From Entoloma clypeatum (lineage: Eukaryota; Basidiomycota; Agaricomycetes; Agaricales; Entolomataceae): a stretch of 64,000 nt of DNA. Position 1 is the stretch's first letter, and each line of letters begins with the position of its first letter. The translations under genes and the position numbers were made by a program. The stretch covers positions 1,674,001 through 1,738,000 of the forward strand of contig OY751496.1 in NCBI GenBank assembly GCA_963565915.1. Direction: 5' to 3'. Below the pieces are notes generated by a model. The model saw only the letters and a list, made by a program, of their open reading frames with translations. It ran no database searches and had not been told where the DNA came from. Below are positions 1-8,959 of this stretch, in pieces.

Positions 1-1875
1 TCGATGTCGCCGAAAGTGGTCAATTTTCCACCTCAAAGGGTCTCACGGTCACTGATGAAAGGAAGGATGCTCATTGGAATTTCATGAGGGAGCCCGTGAG
101 TCATATCGCTGGTTCTATTCGCGGGCAAACGGGTAATTAATGCTTTGAAAGCGACCAACGGGCACGAGATTGAGAGCCTTGTTCTTGGACAATCTTTCGG
201 GACCGGTCTTGCAAATGGTTGGGACCAAGTAAGGCTTGCAACTTAATCGGTCGTTCATGGACTGACTTTTGGGAAAGATATAATGTCGAACCTTTCTACT
301 GGTCATCTTCCCTCGGCTGGATACCTTCAAGGTATCAGGAGTCAGGAGTCCCAGCTGAGGGTGACCGTACGTCTCAAATGTTGGATCACACATCCTTCCT
401 GACCCGTTCCATAGATATCACAGTTGTTCTCAAGTTCATCCGCACCATGAAACACGACCTGCAGAGTCCTTTCTCGAATATGCTAGAAGAAATAAATCAA
501 ACTCAACATTCCATTGACATACAAGCTCCTCTTTTTCTTCAATCGAGTCGGTGTTATATTCTCTTATTCAATGTTCTGCTTCAACGCATTCCGACTAGGT
601 GGTCAAGTGCTTCTCCCTGATTTGCTCGCCTTGCACATTGTTCGATCATCCACGAGCAGCACCATCATCTCTTATCACTCTGGCCATGACAATCGCACGA
701 CGCCGGCCGCCGTCCTCCACTCGAGACTAAATGCAGCGGGTCGTTCTGTCTATTGGAACAACATCTTCTCGAAGAACAAAGATCCAACTTTTGTCTTCCT
801 TTCTCTATTATGGTACGCGCTGTATGCATGGGATGAGTCACTGGAACATCTATACGACCGTATATGTTTTCTTGTGCGTGTTCTGTCCAATCCATCCTAA
901 CTCATCCTATTCTGAAACCGCACGTTCCCCACTTCTAGGAAACCCGGGTCATACATTCGAACGATATTGATCTCACGAAAGAGCTGCACCTCATCCGGGC
1001 CCATCTTCACCATTACGCATCTCTACTTGAAGATTTCCGCAAATCTGTCAAGTTCGTATGCGAGACAACAAATCCGACTCTTAGCAACCGCGAACTATAT
1101 ACCCTAGAAGACCGAGAGAAATCACAGGAGGTAATGCAGCGGGAGTGCCGGCAATTATTGAGCGAGATAGAAAGGCTCGAGCATTCTCGCGTCATGCAGG
1201 ATAACCGGGTACTGAACGTCATTAATCTGGCAAGAAATTATTTGCTATTCTGTCGCTGCTCTGACTCATATGAAGCGGCATAAACCCAGGGTTACGCAAG
1301 TGTCAATATCAATGACAGTAAACAAATGAAAAAGCTCACAGAAGCAGCACTTAGAGACAGTGCGGGTGAGGCATCCCTTCAATTCTTCAAACGAGCTCAA
1401 TACTTTTCCCACCGCAGCAATGAAGCAGGTCGCTTATCTTACGATGTTCTTCCTTCCTGCCGGCCTCGCTGCTGTCTGTATCCATCCCTCCTCCTTGTCC
1501 TTCCTCTCATCAACGGTTTTCCCCTAACAACAGAGCATCTTCGGGATGAACGTTGGAGAGATTAACCCCGGCACCGACGGGACATTACCACACTACTTCG
1601 CCGTTGCGATCCCCTTGACGATTGCCACCATTTGGGCGATTGGGGCTTTGGAGTACCGCCCGAAAGGTGCTAACAAGAACGGGGACTCTGGGAACGGTGT
1701 CAGCACCTCCCACAGTGACTTTATGAACGGACGAAGAACCGGTCAGCGGATATACTTCTGGCAACGGATTGGGTGGCCCGCTATTCTGGCGCATAGGCTC
1801 GTCGAGCGGGGTGTACAGAGGTTAATGTTCAGGGATAACCAAGCGCGGATTCGGGCTCCTGACCTCAGGTCTTGA
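1..1875 (+). CDS. CorA-like Mg2+ transporter family protein, 5' end outside window
   Basis: Probable inner or plasma membrane Mg2+ transporter of the CorA superfamily. Exons: 3-95, 152-228, 278-366, 415-546, 599-873, 939-1229, 1290-1365, 1418-1473, 1534-1875; phases agree throughout. The long soluble N-terminal part has the blocks usual in agaricomycete CorA-like proteins (GDHITVVLKFIRT, STIISYH, AGRSVYW, WYALYAWDE). A helical region (HYASLLEDF, LLSEIERLE) leads to two C-terminal membrane segments. The first ends in the family signature GMN (GMNVGEINPG, about 1546); the second is HYFAVAIPLTIATIWAIGAL. The start lies upstream of base 1. Intron 1230-1289 begins with GC instead of GT but has CTGAC upstream of its CAG; reading through it meets a stop, so it must be removed. 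The donor at 547 is less certain than the others. Family assignment is strong; transport function is inferred from the GMN motif. Confidence 0.8.
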
Positions 1876-2000
1876 CCTTACATACCGACAAATGGATCGA
1901 ACCAATCATATGTTGTCGATACTGATGTGTTATTGATGTGTAGACATAAAGCAGTGTACATAATGTTTTTACAGACTTGCAATATTGACCGTTCAGCCTA

Positions 2001-3590
2001 TCAATCTCTTTGACACCACGCTGTCACCCCCTGTGCGACAATCTTGCCCGCTTCCTCTAACCGACATCTCTCATTGTCATCCTGTACGGACTTGAGGAGG
2101 TTCCTTGACCTCCATCTGTCTGGGTGAAACCCTTTCTACACTTTTTTCGCGAGGGCCATGAAATCATCCGGGGATGAACAACGTTCAAGATACACCAGGA
2201 ACGCTCCTACGTTCTCCCAATCCACGTCCTGAATCGTGAGTCGCATAGGAGCATGCAAGACTGGCCATGGAACGCTTTCGAAGGTGAGTGGTTGCGCGAC
2301 TGAGAATTTGATCTCTTCAAACTCCTGCAGGATGAACTGGAACCGTTGTACAGCAAGTCCATTTGACCACCAGAGGGAATTTCTCAGACTGCCACACCAA
2401 CCATGGTGCTCATCTCTCTCCTGACATCGCTTCATCTCCTTCTCTGTTGCCTCGTTCCAGTCTTGTTCTGCACGTTCCCGGATCTCTGCTTCTAGTTTCC
2501 TTTGCCTTTCCTCCTCTTTCCGCTTCGCCCTCTCTGCTTTCTCTGCCGCTCTCCGCTCTGCCTGTCGTTTGCCTTCTCTTTGGCTTTCTTCTCTGCGAGT
2601 TTCTCCTTGTGCAGACGCATCTCGGCGTTCCTTTTCGCCGCCTCGTCTCTGCGTACCAATTCGTCTTCCAAGGCTTGAATCCTGCGTTCTCCTTCCTCCA
2701 TCTTGCGCCGGTATCCCTCTATCTCCCTTCGGTGAATGTCTTCTGTCTGAGCTCTCAGAAACAGGAATTCTGCCTCTTTCAAGTTCCTCCCGTTCTTATC
2801 GTCCTGCAGTTCCCGAATCGTCCGTCGCAACTCATGCTTATCGAGCTCGCACGCCCTCAACGCCTTTTCCGACTCCAACATCCGGTGTTGATGTCCTTGT
2901 AACTTCACTCTCCTATGAAGAATTTGACTCGTTTGTAAGGCTGTCTTTAAGTTCCCTTCAACTTCGGCCTTCTTTGATAGAAGTAGCTCCTGTTCCGCCT
3001 TCATTTTGACACCTTCCGCTCTAGCCTGCTTTAACTCGCTCCGCGTCTTGTCCAGCTCTTCTTGCAACCCGCTTTCTGCACCTTCAGCTTGCAATGCCTT
3101 CCCCATCTCTGTTCCGTCACACGAGGATGCTTGAGGCGACAGCCACAAAAAGACGTGCCCCAAGAGCCCGAATAGATGCAATAGATTGTACACCACAACC
3201 AAAGACTGAGCAATAGATGTGGCCGAACCTTCGGAATACTACTGCAGTCCAAGAACATGAGTGCTTTTTCAGCTATCGCCAGGGATATCATCATATTTGA
3301 AATTCACCACCAATAGCCACTCACCATCTTCCGTGCCAGTCAATTGTATATGCGCCATCCGGGCCATCAAGTTCGGCTCTTGAGCGCTTTTGCTACCACT
3401 GCCGCGATTGCCGTCACTGCCATACAGAGTGACGACGACTTCCAAGTCGCACGCGCAAAGCCTCTTCTATATCTGTCTTTTCAATGTGCTTTGGGAGGTT
3501 CTGCGCGAGGAGCTGGGTGTGCTCGGCCTGATACTGCCAACGATGTCCGTCGTCAGGAACGAGCTCAGAGCTTGACGGAATGACATCGCG
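2001..3590 (-). pseudogene. Degenerate copy of the RRM/coiled-coil/HPDKW gene family
   Basis: A relic of the family represented intact at 34022-36625 and 37021-39249. Reading down the minus strand there are RRM-like fragments (about 3590-3250, for example QNLPKHIEKTDIEEAL and AEKALMFL). A long charged coiled coil follows (3202-2450), then the C-terminal domain with FSVAQPLTF, VPWPVL and QDVDWENV (2435-2140). Two disabling changes are visible: a frameshift near 2573 inside the coiled coil, and an in-frame TAG at 2136-2138. The TAG falls where the intact copies read VHRMFHPDKW; translation past it continues GFHPDRWRSRNLL and reaches a natural stop at 2001-2003. The 5' limit is approximate. Loss of function is inferred from the frameshift and stop. 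Confidence 0.75.
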
Positions 3591-3835
3591 TCACGCTCAG
3601 CGGGTTGAAGTTGAGCAATGAAGGTGAAGTATTTGGGATGCGATTGATCTTCAAGCGCTCACAGTTCTTTGTTCTGAGTTTACTTTGACTGGAATCCAGA
3701 ATCTCCGCGATGCGCCTGTTGACAAATACATTTTGGAAGCAATTCATTCGAGAATACAATAATGTCCCAACCTAATGCTTTGTGCCTTGGAATATTCTAA
3801 GACAGATACAGATACTTGGCACACGAACTTCATGA

Positions 3836-4360
3836 TCATCGCAGGACCTTGCCACATCTGGTGCACGTTTCCCTTTTGTCCACGCTATCCCGTTATCATT
3901 TCATCAAATTGCACGGGAAACACATATAAGGGAGCTTACAGGAGAGCAAGGAGTCCGATTGGGAAAAAAATCTATGCGGAATCAAGGCAAGAACCATTAC
4001 AACACTACTCGCGGAGGACTTGAATGTAGAAGAAAATCTTCACAATTGCAATAATTACTCCAACAACGCCATACTTCGTCGTACGTTCGTGGATTCCCTG
4101 GGCGCAAAGCGCAAACTCTGTTGTAAACCATGATACGACATGAGCCTCTTTCTGTGAATGACCAGAGACAGAAACTCACGTTCGACACGATATTGTTCAC
4201 CCAACTGCGCGGCTGTCAGGGCAAAGAACTGCTGTTGAAGTGGCACTCCTGAATATCCTGGCATGGGGGCATATGCGAGTGGCGGCTGCGCTTGGGGCTG
4301 AGGGGAACCCTGGAAAGTCCATTGGCCATTCTGGCCTGTTGCTGGTTGCATCGAAGCCAT
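3836..4360 (-). CDS. BRI3-like small membrane protein, array copy A
   Basis: Four exons, complement(3836-3872, 3940-3971, 4044-4117, 4180-4360), predict 107 residues. The N-terminal half is rich in Pro, Gln and Gly with no fold visible. It ends in AAQLGEQYRVE, which is common to all four copies. The C-terminal half has the brain protein I3 (BRI3) pattern: a Cys-containing start (FALCAQGIHE), KYG, a hydrophobic segment with PIGLLALL, and a closing CTRCGK. Family members are small proteins of late endosomal or lysosomal membranes in animals; the fungal role is unknown. In this copy the usual KYGxCGII is KYGVVGVI, so one conserved Cys is missing. Exon 2 (74 nt) and exon 3 (32 nt) have the same length in all four copies. 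Confidence 0.65.
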
Positions 4361-4647
4361 CGTTATGGTGAGCCGCAGTTGAGGATACCAGGATAAGCGC
4401 CTCAGGTCGGATGAGGGGTGTCAGGCAAGACCTATTTATGCGGCTGCATAGTCAACGATACGAGGACCCCGAAATGCCATTCAGTTCCTGTGCCTGTTTT
4501 GTCCTGGATTAAGACCCAGATAAGTAAGTGCAGCCAGATATTGAAGATGGTCTCGCCTAGCCTATATGTCCCAGGTCTGAGGCGGGGCCAAACAACAGAT
4601 TCTTATGTCATATTTTGTTCATACTTCCTCAAAAAAGTTCTTGTACT

Positions 4648-4928
4648 ACTGTAGTATTACGACCGTAGGTTCACATAACGCGTAACACGGGGTCGTGAAC
4701 TGAACCTATACTTACCGAAAGAAAGAGGCTCTAGTGATCGGGGATCGGTGTTTCCTTGAATCTTGATGCCATTTTTTGTTTGAATGGTGACAGGGTGGAA
4801 TTTTCAAAGCCTTCAGGAGAGAAGATTATCTGTTGAAAATGAATGAAATTCTGAACCATAACACATAACACAGGAACCTATTGCGTAACGCGTAACATGG
4901 CGTGAATCTATTGTCGTAATGCTACAGT
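4648..4928. repeat. MITE-like element with 27-nt terminal inverted repeats
   Basis: The 27 nt at 4648-4674 match the reverse complement of 4902-4928 at 23 of 27 positions. The arms enclose about 230 nt of non-coding, A+T-rich DNA, and similarity extends more weakly outside them. Two direct copies of ACGCGTAACA lie inside, just within the arms (near 4678 and 4888). No reading frame in the element resembles a transposase, so it looks like a non-autonomous DNA transposon. It sits between BRI3-like copies A and B. Exact ends and target-site duplication could not be fixed. Confidence 0.55.
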
Positions 4929-5059
4929 ACTATAGCATTACTTATTGGTTTCTGGGGTACTCCGTTCGCCAACAGTCGCAATCATCATAAAGACCGAGTC
5001 TCTTTGACTTGTGTTTTTCAAGTTATGTGACTCTCTTTATAGTCCTTTATATTCTTCCC

Positions 5060-5548
5060 TTAAGATGGAAAAACCTTGCCACATCTGCTGCAGATCGTAT
5101 TTTTATCGACGCTGATCGAAAGAGTATCGTTCAATCAAGGCCTATGTTTTGAGACAAAGAACTGGCACGTACAGAAGAGCGATGAGTCCAATCGGGAAGC
5201 ACGCCTGGATAACAACGTGAGGCCCTAGTAACTTGAAAGGCGAGACCGGTTTAGAGAGAACTCACAACAGCTGTTATAATACCACAAACTCCATACTTGG
5301 TTTCGCGCTGGTGTTGTCCTATTGCACATAATGCAAACTCTGTTGATATCCATGAGGGCATGGGGATTCATGTTATGAGAGATTCAAAGTCCAAGGAATC
5401 ACGCACGCTCAGCACGGTATTGCTCGCCAATTTCTGCGGCCGTCAAAATTCGCTGCTGGGCCACGTGTGGCTGTTGGGGTAATCCCAAGTGTTGTGCAGG
5501 TAGTGGGATGTATCCGGGAGGTGAGGAAGCTACTGTTGTTTTTTCCAT
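5060..5548 (-). CDS. BRI3-like small membrane protein, array copy B
   Basis: Exons complement(5060-5111, 5173-5204, 5266-5339, 5407-5548) predict 99 residues. The start is the ATG at 5548 (MEKTTVASS); the frame is open further upstream, but only from a TTG. The Pro/Gln-rich N-terminus ends in AAEIGEQYRAE. The core then reads QFALCAIGQHQRETKYGVCG, followed by IITAV, ACFPIGLIALL and the closing ICSRCGK. It has the complete Cys set of the BRI3-like pattern. Exons 2 and 3 are 74 and 32 nt as in its neighbours, so the array arose by duplication of an intron-containing gene. The function of fungal members is not known to me. Confidence 0.65.
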
Positions 5549-6148
5549 GACAGTGGTAGCGGATAAATCAAGGGGGGTCACCTTTCCTTCGACCAAGAGC
5601 TTCAGTGTTCTCCCATTTTATAATCCGAACGTCTGCGGTGCCTGAAAGCCTGTGTTGATGTATGATGAACTGCGGCCCAGAATGCGGTGCTATTCGTCTA
5701 ATCGGGTTCAACCCCTCACATACGTACATACATAGGGGTCGCAGAGCTGAGGGTCACCAGTCACCAGCTCTATTGAGCACACGAGCAAGGTGAGTCCATC
5801 CGAGCCTCTAAACAGAATCTAATGAACAGGATACATCCCGAGGCTCTGGGCCATGGCCAATGCGTGGCGAATAACTTCATGACAAGTTGTCAAGTGGATC
5901 CTGGTCATAACCTCCTGCTAGGCTCGTATTGAGTAGATCGAGATCAGACAACAGACCTAGGAAAGAGTCCGAACGACAAATGTAGAATAGCTCGGATGCA
6001 TCTCAATTCTCAGACCAGGCAAGCTTTGCTTCAGTTCTAACATGATAGTGTAGATTCCACCACAAGCCTTGCGCAGTGTATATAGTATATGTCGTGCTTG
6101 ATAGATTGCAAGAAAGTCGATAATTGTTGGGCCAGTATGTGTCTGCTT

Positions 6149-6645
6149 TCATTTGCGTAAATTTTTGCCACATCTCCTACAGACTTCCTCTCTGCTGGCT
6201 CTGGGCGGGCGAGTGGAATCAGCTTCACCCAACATGCATCTTGTAACAGCAACTTACCTGAGACAAAACAGTCCAAAAGGGAAGAGAAGCTGAAGTAAAA
6301 TATCGGCCTCCAGCCTGTTGACAATAGAAGAAAGCAAAAAATACTTACAATGGCCGAGATAATTCCACAAGGGCCATATTTCACCGACCGCTCGTGCATC
6401 CCTTGCGCACACATCGCAAACTCTGTCGTCTGTGTGAGTGAAAGACAGAGTTCATCAGGGAATCACATACGTTCCGCGCGATATTGCTCGCCAATTTGTG
6501 CAGCTGTCTTCTGGGGTAGAGGATCTATCGGCGCGGCGAGCGGGGCTGTCGATTGTGCCGGAGGGGCATATGGCGGCACGTCTTGACTCGATTCTTCCAC
6601 GGTTGGTCTGTGTACTGACTTCTCTGTCGAACGCCTAGATGACAT
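6149..6645 (-). CDS. BRI3-like small membrane protein, array copy C
   Basis: Exons complement(6149-6191, 6258-6289, 6349-6422, 6471-6645) predict 107 residues starting at MSSRRSTEK. The N-terminal part is Ser/Pro-rich (PPYAPPAQST) and ends in AAQIGEQYRAE. The core reads QFAMCAQGMHERSVKYGPCG, IISAI, then LLFPFGLFCL and the closing VCRRCGKNLRK. The hydrophobic FPFG stretch and the terminal CxxCG correspond closely to animal BRI3. Two alternative AG sites lie near the exon 3 acceptor; only the one giving LLFPFG keeps the frame. Confidence 0.65.
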
Positions 6646-7096
6646 GATCAGGAGGAGTGACGGTTGTCTGAGTTGGTCTTGGGCTCGAAAGATGATGACG
6701 AGAAGTCGAACGGTGGGCGGGAAAATTGCCCATCTGAGAGGATACTCCGAGCCTTTATGTACCCGTAGCCACTAGGGTTGTGAAATCATCAAGGGAAGTC
6801 GCTTCAACCAGCTCGAGCACTTTCAAGTTGCACGAAGGCCCGTTATCACATAAGCTGGGTTACGTAGATCCTGATAGGGCCGTTCGGGCGGAGGCCTGGG
6901 GTCAGGACATCGACTAGCATGGTGGATCGCGACTGCCATTAGTAAAAGACTCCGGCGCAGTTTCTTCGGACCGAGATGGACAGCATGAGCAATCGTCAAA
7001 GAATGCGTAAAACATCAACAAGTGTTACGTACTTACAAATATTAATTGTGTCATGCATCACGGTGTAGATAATAAAGCCCCTCTTCATATCTCTTT

Positions 7097-7589
7097 TCAC
7101 AACTTCTTCCCACATCTAGTACAGAGTTGTTCCGTATCAGCACTGTCACAGCTTTAGTTAAGGAGGGAGGATGAGGGAGAACGAAAGCTGACAAGAGACA
7201 AATAAGACCAATGGGAAAGAGAAGCTATGTAACGTTAACGCTCATGTAAGCGTGGAACGATGGGAAGAACACCGACAATGCATGAGATAATTCCACAGAC
7301 ACCGTACTTCGTTGTAGTCTCATGCAGCCCCTGTGCACATAGCGCGAATTCTATGATCCCACATCAACAAATCAGCAGACTAATTCTCAAGCCTATTAAA
7401 CGCACGTTCAGCTCGATATTGTTCGCCAATTTGTGCAGGGGTCTTAGGTGGCTGGATTATAACGGGAGGTGGAGGTACGTTTGGACCAGGTTGTGCGTGC
7501 CACTGGTGGGCTTGTGACGGAGCAGATGTCTCTGTAGGGTATGCAGGTGGTGGTCCTAGTGTTTGTATCTCATGTCCCTTTGTGATCAT
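7097..7589 (-). CDS. BRI3-like small membrane protein, array copy D
   Basis: Exons complement(7097-7142, 7193-7224, 7277-7350, 7406-7589) predict 111 residues from the ATG at 7589 (MITKGHEI). The frame is open upstream only from a non-ATG codon. The Pro-rich N-terminus (GPPPAYP, PPPPVIIQPP) ends in PAQIGEQYRAE. The PPPAYP stretch resembles a PPxY motif bound by WW-domain ubiquitin ligases, which is notable for an endolysosomal family but is inference. The core is QFALCAQGLHETTTKYGVCG, then IISCI, LLFPIGLICL and the closing LCTRCGKKL. It is the 5'-most member of the array, followed downstream by copies C, B and A, all on the minus strand. Confidence 0.65.
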
Positions 7590-7882
7590 TATTGCGAAGA
7601 CGATGGGATATGGGGAGGTGAGAAGATAATTGTCGTCAACAAGCAAAACGGATCTTATGAAATGGCCATCACGCGGCTGTGGCAAGCACTGGTTCTACGT
7701 TAACTCGTGATGCATAGTTGCTATCTCCACCAAATGCATGCAGCTTCTCTCAAAGGCTGTTGTCTTGCAATCGTGGCCTGTAGTCTGCAAAGGTCCTAAA
7801 ACTATGAAATCCAACGCGTCGGAAACACAACCCAAACATCATGGTTTTGGTGAAACAAGGCGTGTAAAGTCTTACAGATGTT

Positions 7883-8520
7883 CTATTCCAACTTTCTTGT
7901 TTGTTGGGCGATCGCAACCTCCACAAGTGTGTTTTGAATGCGAGTGAACATGTCTGCGCCAATGAAAGCAACTAGAAAAAAAACGGATTCGGACACTTGT
8001 TATGCAATGACAAGAAGTAAAAAGCTTACAGATGACAGCGTAAGACCCATACATTACAATGAGTGCGGCCTTTTCCTGGTCGCTCATGAGTTCATTATAA
8101 TAGAACTCGAAAAGACAAGTCAGGGTGGTCCCGCAGCAGATGACAGCCCAGACAAGGAGATGTGAAGGTGCCTTGGGCGACTTTGTTCTAAGGGCCCATA
8201 TGCTCCAGGCGGAAATTGGAAGCTGATAGAGGGCTTCCACAAGAGAAAAGAAGCGAAACCATGGGGGTTGTGTTATGATGAGCTGGTCGTTGTAATATTC
8301 CTTATACCATGCTTGTAGCAAAAGGAGACGTCGAGGAACGATCTGAGGAGGGTAGAGAGAAAGACAATCGAAGACTGTCGATTGGTGCCGGTGATCATCT
8401 TGGTTCAATTCTTTTGGACGAAATAGAGTGCTTACAGACGATGACCAGGACGTAGCTGATGAGGAACAGCGCGTAAAGGCTGTCGCGAGCGCGGTATGTG
8501 GTGGGTATATCACTCGACAT
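7883..8520 (-). CDS. EXPERA-domain membrane protein (TMEM97/sigma-2 receptor-like)
   Basis: Exons complement(7883-7971, 8030-8374, 8436-8520) give 172 residues, starting MSSDIPTTYRARD. The protein spans the membrane about four times: a first segment (YALFLISYVLVIV), then WYKEYYNDQL and WFRFFSLVEALYQLPISAW, a third (LLVWAVICCGTTLTCLFEF), and a last (ALIVMYGSYAVIFAFIGADM). The spacing of WF, E and QLP, with YG and a late acidic residue, is that of the EXPERA family (emopamil-binding protein, TM6SF, TMEM97). Length fits TMEM97, an ER protein linked to sterol and NPC1 handling. It is transcribed in the same direction as the BRI3-like array, 0.3 kb upstream of copy D. Confidence 0.8.
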
Positions 8521-8647
8521 GTCAGGGTACCAGTCACGCGACGGTTGTGTTTATTCCCTGTCGCATTGAGAAAATCACGACATCGGAAGTCATGAACATT
8601 CTCCAACTCCATATTGTGAACGAACAAAAGGAAACAATATTATCCAT

Positions 8648-8845
8648 TCAATCTGATAAAGAGGTATTGTCGAGAAGCATGAGCACATCCTCCACACTCA
8701 GCTCGTCCCCAATTTTACCGAGACATTTGCAGCCCTGCATGTCCGAATCCCGCCCAATAGCCCAAATATCAACATCTGCTCCATGGCCATCCCGACGAAT
8801 AGCTGGTGAGTGGTTCCCTCCCGGTTGAGACTTCGTTGGGGGCAT
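8648..8845 (-). CDS. Small ORF, possible protein kinase fragment
   Basis: A 65-codon frame from an ATG at 8845. It contains RRDGHGADVDIWAIG, which resembles the ADVWxxG segment of fungal protein kinases (after the activation loop), followed by an acidic Leu-rich end. No catalytic residues are included. If the resemblance is real, this is a relic of a FunK1-type or related kinase. The evidence is weak. Confidence 0.25.
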   Translation of the reverse strand: MPPTKSQPGGNHSPAIRRDGHGADVDIWAIGRDSDMQGCKCLGKIGDELSVEDVLMLLDNTSLSD

Positions 8846-8959
8846 AGCAGCATCTTCCTAATCAATTAGAAACCATTTCGACTCATCCTCAATCTTGCAA
8901 AAGATATTAAGCCATTGAGTATCCCTGGGGGCATGTGACGTTCGCTTTGGCATTCTGGC

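Noticed and set aside
2363..3009. Leu/Ser/Pro-rich plus-strand frames
   Set aside because: They are antisense to the Glu/Lys coiled coil of the pseudogene, whose codons read as Leu/Ser/Pro on the opposite strand.
2136..3202. Intact separate coiled-coil and short C-terminal genes
   Set aside because: Comparison with the two intact paralogues shows they are parts of one gene split by a frameshift, and that it ends at a premature TAG.
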